Positions 1 through 12,020 of a stretch of 64,000 nt of DNA are shown piece by piece. The position numbers and the translations under genes were made by a program. Position 1 is the stretch's first letter; the number at the start of each line of letters is the position of its first letter. A model generated the notes under the pieces. That model searched no databases. It saw only the letters and a program-made list of their open reading frames with translations, and was not told the origin of the DNA. This DNA is from Palaemon carinicauda (Eukaryota; Arthropoda; Malacostraca; Decapoda; Palaemonidae), in assembly GCF_036898095.1 (NCBI RefSeq), contig NC_090750.1, forward strand, positions 84,027,276 through 84,091,275, in the 5' to 3' direction.

Positions 1-163
1 TTTAAAGGCGTTATATGATTTACACAATAGCAAATAAAGTCGATTTGCACTGCCAATTAAATGTGTTATTACCTTTACTTTTTTTGCACAAATCCTCATT
101 GGATAGTTAATGGCCATCACCAAATGCTAATTATAATATCACAATGTCTTAATTCAATATTAT

Positions 164-1876
164 TTGAATTTTCCCTTCCCCCACAGTGAATTAAGATTTT
201 CCTTTTTCCCCCACAGTGAATTATCAAGATTTTCATTTTCCTCCACAGTGAATTAATAAGATTTTCCCTTTCCCCCACAGTAAATTATGAAGATTTTCAT
301 TTTCTGCTCTCGGTGAATTATTAAGATTTTCCTTTTTCCCCCACAGTGAATTATCAAAATTTTCATTTTCCTCCACAGTGAATTAATAAGATTTTCCCTT
401 TCCCCCACAGTAAATTATTAAGATTTTCATTTTCTGCTCTCGGTGAATTATTAAGATTTTCCTTTTTCCCCCCACAGTGAATTATCAAGCTTTTCATTTT
501 CCTCCACAGTGAATTAATAAGATTTTCCCTTTCCCCCACAGTAAATTATTAAGATTTTCATTTTCTGCTCTCGGTGAATTATTAAGATTTTCCTTTTTCC
601 CCCCACAGTGAATTATCAAGATTTTCATTTTCCTCCACAGTGAATTAATAAGATTTTCCCTTTCCCCCACAGTAAATTATTAAGATTTTCATTTTCTGCT
701 CTCGGTGAATTATTAAGATTTTCCTTTTTCCCCCCACAGTGAATTATCAAGATTTTCATTTTCCTCCACAGTGAATTAATAAGATTTTCCCTTTCCCCCA
801 CAGTAAATTATTAAGATTTTCCTTTTCCTTTTTCCCGCACAGTGAATTATCGAGATTTTGCTTTTTCCCCCACAGTGAATTATCAAGATTTTCCTTTTCC
901 TCCACATTGAATTATCAAAGATTTTCCTTTCCCCCACATTGAATTATCAAAATTTTCCTTTTTCCCCCACATTGAATTATCAAGATTTTCCCTTCCCCCA
1001 CATTGAATTATCAAGATTTTCCCTTCCCCCCACATTGAATTATCAAGATTTTCCTTTCCCACCACAATGAATTATCATGATTTCCCTTTTCCCCCACATT
1101 GAATTATCAAGATTTTCCCTTCCCCCCACATTGAATTATCAAGATTTTCCCTTCCCCCCACATTGAATTATCAAGATTTTCCTTTCCCACCACAATGAAT
1201 TATCATGATTTCCCTTTTCCCCCACATTGAATTATCAAGATTTTCCCTTCCCCCCACATTGAATTATCAAGATTTTCCCTTCCCCCCACATTGAATTATC
1301 AAGATTTTCCTTTCCCACCACAATGAATTATCATGATTTCCCTTTTCCCCCACATTGAATTATCAAGATTTTCCCTTCCCCCACATTGAATTATCAAGAT
1401 TTTCCCTTCCCCCCACATTGAATTATCAAGATTTTCCTTTCCCACCACAATGAATTATCATGATTTCCCTTTTCCCCCACATTGAATTATCAAGATTTCC
1501 CTTTCCCCCACATCGAATTATCAAGATTTCCCTTCCCCCCACATTGAATTATCAAGATTTTCCTTTCCCCCACAGTGAATTATCGAGAGTTCCACTTTCC
1601 CCCACATTGAATTATCAAGATTTTTTCCCCCACAGTAAATTATCAAGATTTCCCTTCCCCCCCACATTAATTATCAAGATTTTCCTTTCCCCCACATTGA
1701 ATTATCAAGATTTTCTTTCCCCCCCACATTAACTTGTCAAGATTTTCCTCTCCCCCACATTGAATTATCAAGATTTTCCTTACCCCCCCACATTGATTTG
1801 TCAAGATTTTCCTCTCTCCCACATTGAATTATCAAGATTTTCCTTTCCCCCCACATTGACTTGTCAAGATTTTCCT
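164..1876. repeat. CT-rich minisatellite with higher-order repeats
   Basis: Tandem array of a roughly 31-33 bp monomer built on a C-run followed by ACATTGAATTATCAAGATTTTCC. Monomers fall into higher-order units of four. Between about 304 and 820 a variant marked CTGCTCTCGG recurs at 304, 434, 565 and 696 (period 130-131 bp). Between about 1061 and 1470 another variant marked ACCACAATGA recurs at 1061, 1189, 1317 and 1444 (period 127-128 bp). The array runs directly into an assembly gap, so its true length is unknown. Open frames inside it are by-products of the repeat and are not genes. Confidence 0.95.
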
Positions 1877-2376
1877 NNNNNNNNNNNNNNNNNNNNNNNN
1901 NNNNNNNNNNNNNNNNNNNNNNNNNNNNNNNNNNNNNNNNNNNNNNNNNNNNNNNNNNNNNNNNNNNNNNNNNNNNNNNNNNNNNNNNNNNNNNNNNNNN
2001 NNNNNNNNNNNNNNNNNNNNNNNNNNNNNNNNNNNNNNNNNNNNNNNNNNNNNNNNNNNNNNNNNNNNNNNNNNNNNNNNNNNNNNNNNNNNNNNNNNNN
2101 NNNNNNNNNNNNNNNNNNNNNNNNNNNNNNNNNNNNNNNNNNNNNNNNNNNNNNNNNNNNNNNNNNNNNNNNNNNNNNNNNNNNNNNNNNNNNNNNNNNN
2201 NNNNNNNNNNNNNNNNNNNNNNNNNNNNNNNNNNNNNNNNNNNNNNNNNNNNNNNNNNNNNNNNNNNNNNNNNNNNNNNNNNNNNNNNNNNNNNNNNNNN
2301 NNNNNNNNNNNNNNNNNNNNNNNNNNNNNNNNNNNNNNNNNNNNNNNNNNNNNNNNNNNNNNNNNNNNNNNNNNNN
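1877..2376. other. assembly gap (500 N)
   Basis: Exactly 500 N, a conventional gap size, placed where the minisatellite is still running on the left and unique sequence starts on the right. The gap most likely hides more minisatellite. Confidence 0.99.
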
Positions 2377-2878
2377 GATTCACTAATTATAAACCACCTA
2401 GGGGCTAGACGCAATGTCCAGTCCCCTGCCTGCCGCTTCTGGCGAATCAATATTCTTATATGGCCTGGTATCACTGTTTGCCCGTCGGGCATGCCTAATC
2501 GTGTGGACAGGGCTTTAGAGAAAGAGAAGAAATACGACAGGTGTTACCTTCGTAAAGACTCAATTTTCAAAAGGATTTTAATATCTTTGCACCTTCACTT
2601 GGTGCAAAACCCCCATGTACATAACCTTTGTAATTGTAACGTGACCGTATGAATACATTACATAATTACATACCTATTTTAAGTTTGATAAAAAAGAGTG
2701 TTTCATTGTGCCGAGTCGGATCCTCTCGTCATAAGCCTTTTTTGGGGTCTGAGGAAAAGTAGACTTTTTCAGTCTTCCCACCTTTATATAATTTAATTTT
2801 TTTCTTTCAGGAGTAACGTTATATGATGTATATGAATAAAATCTTAAGAGGTATTTTCAAATGAACGAGACTTGTATT

Positions 2879-2879
<1 letters not shown>
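2377..2879. other. unannotated unique sequence
   Basis: Non-repetitive sequence after the gap. No gene, splice-flanked frame or recognisable repeat could be supported. Confidence 0.6.
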
Positions 2880-2927
<48 letters not shown>

Positions 2928-2951
2928 GCTCTCTCTCTCTCTCTCTCTCTC
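2880..2951. repeat. (TC)n microsatellite
   Basis: Dinucleotide CT/TC tract with a single short interruption (TCGTCTCG) near 2922. Confidence 0.97.
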
Positions 2952-3029
2952 ACCTTGTAAGTGTTGTGTTTTTATGACAATCGCATTAAAAATATTCGCA
3001 GTTTACCTGAAGAAGTTTGGTTAAGTAGG

Positions 3030-3030
3030 A

Positions 3031-3082
<52 letters not shown>

Positions 3083-3094
3083 TGAACGTGTAGA

Positions 3095-3142
<48 letters not shown>

Positions 3143-3157
3143 GAGAGAGAGAGAGAG
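3030..3157. repeat. compound (AC)n-(AT)n-(GA)n microsatellite
   Basis: An AC tract passes directly into an AT tract (3030-3081). After 16 bases of other sequence a GA tract follows (about 3098-3157). Confidence 0.95.
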
Positions 3158-4522
3158 GTGGGGTCGTTAAATAAAAAGTAAAAACATTTACCCTCGTAAG
3201 AAAGAATTAAATGCCAGTAATATTTTTGTTTCTTCTAATTAATAAATCTTGCTAATATGACATGGATGGTACCATCTTTTTAAAGGTAGACGATGGAGCA
3301 TACTGTATATAATTTTTATATTTTAAGATTTTTCTTATTCAGAAAGATATAAAGCCTGCAAATACTAGCCAGTTTGTGTGTATTTGTGAAATTTCGTATA
3401 CTTACAAATGTATAAACGCGGGATAACGGATTCACAAAGGAGCCGTGAAAGTCGACTGTCACTTGTTTCCATGTAGCCAGATATCTGTAGTAACGTAGTT
3501 CGTGTTTATACTATTGCACTGAGGAAATAGAGCCGAAAGTTGATTACTTTTTTCCTCTTAATGAGAGAGAGTTGAAAAAGAAAATCCACTTTGGTGAAAA
3601 GTGTTGTACTGTAAACCCTTCCTTCTGTCGTAATCCTTGAATATAAGCTAACTGTCAACGGAACGTGCGCCATATTTCGTCCCGAGTTCCAGGGTGAAAC
3701 CTCAAACTTATTTACTGTGACATTTCTAAGAAGTATTTAGTCAGCTGCTAATTCTCTGCACGTTTAAGAACAACCGGACCTTGGATTGTGATGTGTTCAC
3801 AGAAGGTAGTTTTTCGTTATTACTTACTTCTCAGTCACAAGTGAGACTCCTGGCGTTATCGTAAAAGAAGTGTTTATACGAAGTTGTATATGTAAGTATG
3901 AGCGGCTCTTCCATTTGTATTGTATATTATAATGTTGCCATGTGTGTGTGTTTTATGTCGACTTACTCAGTGAGACAGGGATACGTTCATAACCTAGTGA
4001 GTGAACGCTTAACCTACTTTGTACTTTTAAGTATTGCATAAGGCTCCCATAGATTCTTAAGTAAGCCAGTGGTTGTGTGTATATACAGAAAATGTATTTT
4101 CTTCATTTAGTGTGTTTCTGTCTGTATATCATTATATGGATTAGAGCTATTTCACATAATCATAATAAGTATTAAGGCATTACTTCGTAATACTAAGGAC
4201 AGAAATAAAGTGTAGTGATTCATTTGTTGGAATTAATTACCCAAATAGCAATGCGTAATTTTTTTTTTTTTTGGAGTTTCATAGAGTTCTTTCGTGATTT
4301 CTTAGTTTAATTTGAGAGTTGAATTCAAGAATGTTAGTAAGCTTTATATGGGACTGTTTAAAATTGTCACCTTATAGAAAAATGTACCTGGGTAAAAATC
4401 CTGCTGGGGAAAAAAAAAATCCCTAGACCTATTCTAGTATGATATCCTACTGATTTTTCTGTCTCATGGTCAAGGGTGATATTTACTTAATAGTTTTTTT
4501 CTGCTGCCTTTTGGTATAACCC
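3158..4522. other. unannotated non-coding stretch
   Basis: No coding frame or known repeat recognised. A consensus-like splice donor (GTAAGTATG) lies at 3892-3900, but no exon in front of it could be defined. Confidence 0.5.
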
Positions 4523-4564
<42 letters not shown>

Positions 4565-5041
4565 TCGGTAAGCTACAGCCTTAGTGGGAAAAATAGCCAA
4601 GTGAGGAATGAGGGAATGAATGATTTGAAGTTCTCTGTGAGGAAAGGAAATAAAAGAGCAGATAGAATAGTGTACCGTATTGTGAGAGAACTCTACCCCA
4701 AGACGGTGGAAGATCATGGTAAAAAGGCTATGGCACTACCCAAGACTAGAGAACAATGGTTTGATTATGGGGTGTCTTTCTCCCAGAAGAGCTGCTTGCC
4801 ATGGCCAGAGTTGCTACCCATACCAAGTGGAAAATGGCCATTGAATGTTTTCTCTAGTTATCTTGGTGTCAAGTGTATGGGGAAGTAGGAGAATGTGTAA
4901 AGAATTGGCCAAACTATTCGATATATGTGTAGGCAAAGGAAAAAGGAGATGTAACCGGAGAGGGATCCAGTCAAAGGACTCAATAACTTTCTAGTGGTAT
5001 TATCTCAGTGAGTGGCTGGTGCCTTGGCCAACCTACTAACC
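4523..5041 (-). mobile_element. (TAA)n-tailed SINE-like element, near full-length
   Basis: Reverse-strand copy of a family seen about ten times here. It begins (element 3' end) with an ATT tract at 4523-4564, the complement of the (TAA)n tail. The family core follows: GCTACA/GCTTAGC tail, a segment matching GTACCATGGTCTTCC, then the CTAGAAGAGCTGCTT-type segment. It ends near 5041 with the GGCCAGGGCACCAGCCAC head motif. The forward full-length copy at 61745-62428 is the best reference. There is no coding capacity. Confidence 0.8.
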
Positions 5042-5920
5042 AATTTATTCACCCCTTGACGTTTTTAAGCATGAATCATTATCCAGTACCTGGATGTTCT
5101 TTGCTAGGTCGAATCAGTAGTTTTTCTTAATCTTAGTGATACGAGTTGATTCACTCCATTAAGGTGACCTTCAGTACATGTAAGAACTAACGAATTTCAA
5201 TTTGGCTAGCTCAGACTAGCTCAGGTATCAAGAATACTTTATTTCAACTACAAAAGGTTGGGACATGGAGATTGAGATGTATTTTCCTAAGATTCATTGT
5301 TTTTCATGAAAATGTTGATAATCTGGCAGATATGACTTTTCCAATTGGGTGTTATTGCCATAAATGGCCAGCTTCAAGAGAACCACGGTAAGCACTACAA
5401 ATCAGAGGCAAGTCTCAACTCTGTGTTGTTAAACTATACTATTTAGTATATGCTGGATGTTCAAGTAGAATATAGTCCATCTATGACTCGGCCATTACAT
5501 GCATGACTGAGGCTATCTGGGCTATATCATTTGGTAGCCTATGACTACAGTTTCTTTGGCTGGCTACCTTTTTATTGCTTTGCAGTTAGCTTGCATCGGT
5601 TGGCCTTTGAGTTCTAGTTTAGAGCATTGCTCTTCTAATCTTGACGTTTGTGTTGTGTGTTTAAAGACTTGTACTGTAACTAAAGTCCCACATTTTAATG
5701 GAATAGTTTTGATATTTTGTCCAATTTTTACTATCTGGTAACTTTATGGCATACATGTGCAGTACCCTTGCGTCTCACTGTTTCGTATGAGACGTGTCAC
5801 TCACCGTAGTCACTGTCCACTGAGGGGTAGTGTTTGATTTGATCAGCAGACTTCACTCTAGTTACTGTCCGTGTGTTCCTGTCACCTGCTCTGGTAGAGT
5901 TTTAGCAGCTGTTGACATCT
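5042..5920. other. unannotated stretch
   Basis: AT-rich sequence without a supported gene or repeat. Short open frames here lack splice sites or recognisable motifs. Confidence 0.5.
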
Positions 5921-6215
5921 ATGTCAAGGAGAAAGTGCACATTCAATGAGCATTTGCAGTTTGAATACCCATTCATTAGAAGAGTGTTTCAGGAAGTGGT
6001 GATGGTGAGATACATGCAAAAGTGACTTCTGCAATGGACATAGTGGAGTTGTTGATATCATTAAACATCTTGGCATCAAGAGACACAAGTCAGCTGATAT
6101 TAGTGTTTCCTCTAGTAAAGCTGTTACTGATTACTTTAGAAGTGCCAGGCCCAGTGAAAAGGATCTAGAAGTGACTGCTTCTGAAGGTTTGTTGGCTTAT
6201 TGCACAGAGATAAAA
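5921..6215 (+). pseudogene. hAT transposase N-terminal (BED zinc finger) remnant
   Basis: A start codon at 5921 opens a peptide beginning MSRRKCTFNEHLQFEYPFIR, typical of the start of BED-finger hAT transposases. The frame is then broken. From about 6031 another frame reads CNGHSGVVDIIKHLGIKRH, then SADISVSSSKAVTDYF and a segment ending TASEGLLAY, which is the usual BED-finger half and linker. One Cys pair is lost to the frameshift. It probably belonged to the same element as the transposase-like piece at 7165-7535. It cannot make a working protein. Confidence 0.6.
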
Positions 6216-6473
6216 AAATAACTATATTTCTCAAGATTTACAAAATGTTCACTGTTCACTAATATGATAATAGTTTACGAAAAAAATCGTGGGGTGATAT
6301 AGGCCTTACCTTTATAAATCTCTATGAAGTGAGAAACAGATGGCAATGAAACTCGGCTCCAAGTTTTGAAGGATCTTCCATAATGTAGTTTCAGATATAA
6401 AAGGTGTTAAACAGGAACACACCATCTGGTGACACTCCATCTTGGAAGGTATCCTTGTTATTTTATATAGCAT

Positions 6474-6768
6474 CTTGGCTAGAGCCATAGCCTCTGTACC
6501 ATGGTCTTCCACTGTCTTGGGATAGTTCTCTTGCTTGAGTGTACAATCGGGCACACTATCTTATTTCTCTTCCTCTTGTTTTGTTAAAGTTTTTATAATT
6601 TATATAGGAAATATTTATTTCAATATTGTTACTTTTCTTAGAATATTTGATTTTTTCTTGTTTCTTCTCCTCACTGGGCTATTTTCCCTGTTAGAGCCTC
6701 TGGGCTCATAGCATACTGCTTTTCCAACTAGGGTTGTAGCTTAGCAAGTGATAATAATAATCAGCGTT
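6474..6768 (+). mobile_element. SINE-like element, 5'-truncated
   Basis: Forward copy of the (TAA)n-tailed family. It has the CTGTACCATGGTCTTCC segment, the TCCTCACTGGGCTATTTTCC segment, the AACTAGGGTTGTAGCTTAGC end and a short ATAATAATAAT tail. The left part of the family is absent. Confidence 0.8.
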
Positions 6769-7164
6769 GAAATAACGGAAGAAATTTAGGAGTACCACAG
6801 CAGGTATCTCGGAAATGTCCCCATAAGAGCAATGTAAACTGGGAGAAAAAAAGGAAGCAAGGCTCCCTTGAAATACTCCTTGAGTCCTCTATTTATATTT
6901 GGTCGTTTTCTCTCGAGGTTCCTGATGGATGCTAGAATGTCCAGGGCGAAACTACATCACACAATACACACGTTACAGGCTACTTCGAATTTTTTTTGAG
7001 AATCTACTAGTGACTTCTGTTCTAGAATACAATGAATCTTTTCATTTACAAATCATTACAATATTTTGATTTTAACATTAGAATTTAATATGTAAAAATA
7101 AGCCTTCCTCACAGGTCCTACAATAAAATAGATAGATTTAATCTGCATGTTTTAAGCACCGTAT

Positions 7165-7535
7165 GCTGAGAAAGAACTTGAGAGTCAAATGAAGGATGCT
7201 CACTGGATAACTTTACTGAAGCAAGTAACCATGGATGGCAACACCAAGCTATTCCCTGTTCTTATTCACTTTTAGCCATATGAAGATACTCGAGAGAAAC
7301 TCATTGACCTGGAATCCCAATTTGGAGAAATTTCAGATTTTGGGTATTTAACAGACATAATTGAAACATAAGTTGAAAAAATAATAGTTGCTTTTTGGAA
7401 GTGCAGCAAGAAAAGGAGTGAGTAATATCTCTAGGAAACTGAATAACTACATTGATAGAGAACTTACTGGGATTAGTTAGTTTTCGCACATTGTACATAA
7501 AGCAGTGCAGGCTGCTAGTAACCTACTCCCAATTA
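7165..7535 (+). pseudogene. hAT transposase central-region remnant
   Basis: Broken frames read DGNTKLFPVLIHF and PYEDTREKLIDLESQFGEIS, followed by a piece encoding a serine/arginine stretch and HIVHKAVQAASNLLPI in another frame. Order and wording match the central catalytic-core region of BED-type hAT transposases (the segment with conserved H..HN/HKAVQ). In-frame stops and frameshifts are frequent. Together with 5921-6215 it suggests one old hAT element on the + strand. Confidence 0.5.
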
Positions 7536-7715
7536 ACACAGTGGTAGTTGTTATAAGAATATACTAATTTATCTACACTGTTCGACATTGTCAGAGAACT
7601 CATTGGGATTGGTTATATTTTTTTTTACATTGTACATAAAGCAGTAACCTACTCCCAATTGACACAGGTAGTTGTTATAAAAATATACTCATATTTCTAT
7701 ATCTACATTGAGTAA
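7440..7715. repeat. local direct duplication within the hAT remnant
   Basis: Sequence around 7447-7577 (GAGAACTTACTGGGATT, ACATTGTACATAAAGCAG, CTACTCCCAATT, TAGTTGTTATAA) is repeated in diverged, slightly shorter form at about 7592-7707. Confidence 0.75.
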
Positions 7716-7739
7716 GGAAGCTGGAAGAGTTTTCTGACT

Positions 7740-8960
7740 GTGGAGATAGAATACAAGCAGTTGTTGGGGTACAGCAAAAGGAGGTGGTTAGACTTTACTC
7801 AACCAAGAGACTCTATTCATGTATTTAACCAGCTGATGATAAAATCTGCAGAGTATAACAAACCACTGTGTATGGCATCCATAGACTATGAGAAATCTTT
7901 AGATTCTGTCAAAACCTCAGTAGTAATGAAAGTCCTTCAAAGACAAGAAATAGATAAATCTTATGGTAGAACAATTCAAGATATCTATATAGGAAGTACA
8001 GCAATCCTAAAACTACACAAAGATAGTGAGAAAAATCCAATTGAGAAAGAAATTAGGGAGACCCCATCTCCTAAATTATTCACAGTGTGTCTAGAAGAAG
8101 TTTTTAAGAATTTATGTTGGAAAAATGTTTGAATTAACAATAATGAGGAATACCTTAACTTAAACTTAAGATTTGCAGATGACATAGTTCTTTTTTGTGA
8201 ATCATAGGAAGAATTGGAAAAAATGATTGAAGATTTAATAGAGAAAGCAGAACTGTAGGACTGGAAATGAGAATGACTAAAACTAAGATCATGTTCAATG
8301 AAAATGCAGAGAGACAACAAATAAGAGTTATGGAAGAGCCTCTAGTCATTGCTAATTGATATACGTACTTAAAGCAGACACGAAGTGTTTTCCCAGGACA
8401 CGAGACCGATATTAAAAGAAGGATAAGCATGGGAGGGAGAGCATTTGGTAAACAAAATGAGATTATGAAAAGGAATGCCACTTTCTCTAAAAAGAAAAGT
8501 ATTTAATAAGATGGTTGTACCAGTATTAACTTGTGCATCAGAAACTTGGAGCCTTACTAAAGTCCTAGAACGTATGCCAGTTACAACTTAAAGAGCTATT
8601 GAAAAGCCGATGATAGCAATAACACTAAGAGACAGAAAAGAGCAACATAGATACGAGAGCAAACTAAAGTAGAGGATATTCTAACAACTTGCGAGAGAAA
8701 GAATTGGACATCAGCAGGACATACAATGAAAAGGACAGACAATAGATGGACATTAAGAATAGCAGAATGGGTCCTTAGAGATTGTAAAAGAAGCAGGGGA
8801 AGGAAGAGAAGACGATGGATCGACGAACTAAGGACATTTTCGGGCGTGGACTGCCACAGAAAGACCATAAACAGACGCAAGTGGAAGGACATGTCTAAGG
8901 CTTTGTTCTGCCGTGGACTAGTAATGGCTGACAACGATGATGGTGATGTATATATATGTC
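7740..8960 (+). pseudogene. RTE-like non-LTR retrotransposon reverse transcriptase, degenerate
   Basis: The 3' half of a LINE polyprotein. An open stretch at 7740-8132 encodes the fingers/palm region, including a motif A-like MASIDYEKSLDS. At about 8158-8206 another frame reads LNLRFADDIVLFCES, the motif C FADD box. Downstream pieces encode the thumb/C-terminal region (a segment ending TDNRWTLRIAEWVLRDCKRS and RRKWKDMSKALFCR near 8726-8915). Frames are interrupted by stops and shifts, and the endonuclease half is missing (5' truncation). A second 3' fragment of the same family is at 9541-9945. The wording resembles the RTE clade, but clade assignment by eye is tentative. Confidence 0.8.
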
Positions 8961-9281
8961 AACGAATAATGAGACATCGGAACATACGCTTTTTCACTAT
9001 ATTACAAAAGATTCGTGTGCATGAGATGTAGGATACCATAATTCACCCACTATGGTTTTGTACTAGACACCTTGAATTACCAGAAAAATCAGGGTGGATT
9101 TTCTGAAACCTGACAGCATGTGAGAAATCTAGGCTTAATTTCGCTATACCGGGCGATAATTTTGATCTGTAAACTCTGTCCACCTGACCTTATTATGTCC
9201 ATATCTCCATCGAAAAGGAACGTAGAAGAGTCACTTACCACTCTTATCACAGCATGCTAAAGGACTACTCAGCTGATATAG

Positions 9282-9540
9282 GTGCACTACCCAAGACAAG
9301 AGAACAAGGGTTTGATTTTGAAATGTCCTTCTCCTAGAAGAGCTGCTTACCATCGCTTAAGAGTCTCTTCTACATTTGCCTAGAGGAAAGTAGCCACTGA
9401 ACAATTACAGTGCAGTAGGTAGTAGGTTGGCCAGGGCACCAGCCACCCGTTGCGATACTACCCCTAGAGAGTTAACGGGTCTTTTTGACTGGCCAGACAG
9501 TACTACATTGGATCCTTCTCTCTGGTTACGGTTCATTACA
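9282..9540. mobile_element. rearranged SINE-like copy (two blocks head-to-head)
   Basis: 9282-9415 carries the middle block of the SINE-like family in reverse orientation (GCACTACCCAAGACAAGAGA through the CTTCTCCTAGAAGAGCTGCT segment). 9418-9540 carries its head block in forward orientation (GGCCAGGGCACCAGCCACCC through ACAGTACTACATTGG). In the reference copy at 61745-62428 both blocks point the same way, so an inversion or a twin insertion occurred. Confidence 0.7.
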
Positions 9541-9945
9541 AGTATTGATTTATGCATCAGAAACTTTGAGTCTTACTAAAAACTTAGGTCATAAGCTAGC
9601 TACAGCTTAAAGAGCAGTGGAAAGAATAATGATGTGATTAACACTAAAGAGACAGAAAAATAGCAACATGGGTACGAGGGCAGAGGAAAGTAGAGGATAT
9701 TTTAACAAGTAAGAAAACGAAATGGACGTGGGTAGGACATGTAACGAGGGCAGATAATGAATGGCCAAAAGAATGACAAAATTGGCCTGAAGATATTGCA
9801 AAAGAAGCAGGGGTAGGAATAGAAGACGATGGATTGACGAACTCAAAAGTTTGCGCGTATAGACTGGCATAGAAAGACTGTAAATAGACGGGAGATGAAG
9901 GACATGTCTGAGGACTTTGTTCTGCAAAGGACCATCAACGGTTGC
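9541..9945 (+). pseudogene. RTE-like LINE 3'-end fragment, second copy
   Basis: Diverged copy of the C-terminal part of the element at 7740-8960 (TTATGCATCAGAAACTT, TTGACGAACTC, GGACATGTCTGAGGACTTTG). It ends in a long (AT)n/(GT)n tract, consistent with a LINE family that terminates in simple repeats. Coding frames are destroyed. Confidence 0.75.
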
Positions 9946-9948
9946 TAT

Positions 9949-10110
<162 letters not shown>

Positions 10111-10215
10111 TTCTGCTAAACTACAACCTTGGTTGGAAAAGCACAATATAGCAATCCCAAAAGCTCCAACATTGAAAGTATCCCAGTGAGGAGAGGAAAT
10201 AAAGGAATAGCAAGT
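10111..10215 (-). mobile_element. SINE-like element 3'-end fragment
   Basis: Reverse-strand fragment: GCTAAACTACAACCTTGGTTGGAAAAGC and the following GCTCCAAC...CAGTGAGGA.GGAAATAA core correspond to the 3' end of the family. Confidence 0.75.
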
Positions 10216-10584
10216 AAACTATGTGTAAGTAATGTATAGAAAATATAAAGTATCTAAGATCTGTAACAACTGTAAATTAGATCAATCATATGAAAACTAT
10301 AAAACGAGATTTATGTCAACCTGTTCAACAGGAAAGAATTGACAAAAAGTTTGAACATCTGAAGTTCCACCGATTTAACAGTTATGAAAATTATTCCACA
10401 GTCAGGTCACAGCTGGAATAAAACTTCTAGAATACTATGTAGTATTGTGCCTTATGATGGAGAAGGCATGACTTAAAATTGATTGCATACCTAGTATTAC
10501 CTACAGGATGGTACAGTTTGGGAAAATCAGAATGCAATGGATGGTCTGAATTATGAAAAATCTTGTGCAATATGCACAAAGAAC

Positions 10585-11110
10585 TAAATGAACGACGTTG
10601 TCACAGATTAATAGATATCTAGCTAAAATTAGTGAAGGGTGCAAATTATGGGACATGAAGCTGAACCTTAAGAAAATTAAAAGTATGATTATAAGTAGGT
10701 CGAGGACGGTAGCTCCTCAACATCCAGATATTTGCATTGATTATGTTTTCTTTTTTCAATTATATAAAAATTTAAGTTCTAGGTGTGATTCTTTAATACA
10801 AATTTACTTTTGAGAATCACGATTGGTCTGTTTCTTCTTCAATTGCACAACAAATTGTCTTATTGACAAAGTGTTTTAAGATTTCCGGTGACCAGTCTAT
10901 CCTTTGGAAATGTTTTAATTCAATAATTCATTTTACCATTTTTTTAGTTAGCTCTTGACTGATCTTCAGCTACTGACTCTCATTGTAATCTGATGCCTAG
11001 AAACTTTCGGTCTATTAAATTCCTCATTCTTAACCATGATATTAATCTGTCACCGGCATTCAGTTAGTTCTTTGTGCATCTTGCATAAGGCTTTTCCTAA
11101 TTCAAATTAG
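10585..11110 (+). pseudogene. LINE reverse transcriptase C-terminal fragment
   Basis: Broken frames encode INRYLAKISEGCKLWDMKLN, a KIKSMIISRSRT segment and later LSSRCDS/SIAQQIV-type text. This is the region after the RT catalytic core in Jockey/CR1-like LINEs. A better copy at 48625-49480 reads GVILDNKFTFEKHIRSVSSS. Both are the same family, and a third 3' fragment is at 13505-14019. Confidence 0.7.
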
Positions 11111-11215
11111 ATTTATTGTGAAAATGGATCGTCAGCCATTAGTATATGTGCAGAAAAGAGGAATGCTGAATGTAGACTTGCAAGGACGATTAAAGATTTG
11201 AGTGATTTTGATTAT

Positions 11216-11568
11216 GTGGTGGAGACTCTTTAGCTATGGTCAGCAGCTCTTCTTGGAGAAGGACATTCCAAAATCAAACCATTGTTCTCTTAGTCTTGGG
11301 TAGTGCCATAGCCTCTGTACCATAGTCTTCCATTGTCTTGGGTTAGAGTTCTCTTGCTTGAGGGTACACTCGGGCACACTATTCTATCTAATTTCTCTTC
11401 CTCTTGTTTTGTTAAATTATTTAAAGTTTATATATAAAATATTTATTTTAATGTTATTGTTCTTAAAATATTCTATTTTTCCTTATTTCCTTTTCTCACT
11501 GGGCTATTTTCCCTGTTGGGGCTCCTGGGATAGCATCCTGCTTTTCCAATTAGGGTTGTAGCTTAGCA

Positions 11569-11611
<43 letters not shown>
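11216..11611 (+). mobile_element. SINE-like element with (TAA)n tail
   Basis: Forward copy of the (TAA)n-tailed family: GGAGACTCTTTAGC, AGCAGCTCTTCTTGGAGAAG, CTGTACCATAGTCTTCC, CTCACTGGGCTATTTTCCC, GGGTTGTAGCTTAGC and a TAA tract to 11611. The head block is missing. Confidence 0.85.
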
Positions 11612-11632
11612 TGTACCTGGTGAAAGGAATAC

Positions 11633-11722
11633 AATTATTATTATTATTACTAGCCAAGCTACAACCCTAGTTGGAAAAGCAAGATGCTATAAGCCCAAGG
11701 ACTCCAACAGGGAAAAATAGCT
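11633..11722 (-). mobile_element. SINE-like element 3'-end fragment
   Basis: Reverse-strand fragment starting with an ATT tract, then AGCCAAGCTACAACCCTAGT and CTCCAACAGGGAAAAATAGC. It lies tail-to-tail with the forward copy ending at 11611, about 20 bp away. Confidence 0.8.
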
Positions 11723-12020
11723 GATTTGATGTCTATGTTCTAGGTTGCTGGGAGATAGAAATGTAAGTTTTTCCAAAAGGTTTGATGATTGTTAAAGAAT
11801 GTAAAGGAAGCTGTGATTCAATGTTTGCGAGTGTTTTGTATGGCTTGAAAATTTTGGTAAATGATAGACTTTTTGTAATTATTCCTGGTTTTGTAAATGA
11901 ATTCTGGTCGAGAATAATTGGAGAATTATGTAAGAGATCGAAAAAGTGTGATTGATGTCTACAATTAAGTATCGTAAGCTGGGCCTTCACATACCTAACT
12001 GCCGTCCCAGGGCAAAGTTC

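Noticed and set aside
883..1732. Open frames of 60-90 codons on both strands in the minisatellite
   Set aside because: They simply translate the tandem repeat; no start context, splice sites or non-repetitive protein sequence.
164..1876. CRISPR-like array
   Set aside because: The units are contiguous tandem repeats without unique spacers, in a eukaryotic context.
1737..2652. Long frames crossing the N gap
   Set aside because: Mostly composed of unknown residues from the 500-N gap.
3400..3900. Possible 5' UTR exon with donor GTAAGTATG at 3892
   Set aside because: Only the donor is supported. No exon start, promoter motif or coding sequence could be defined.
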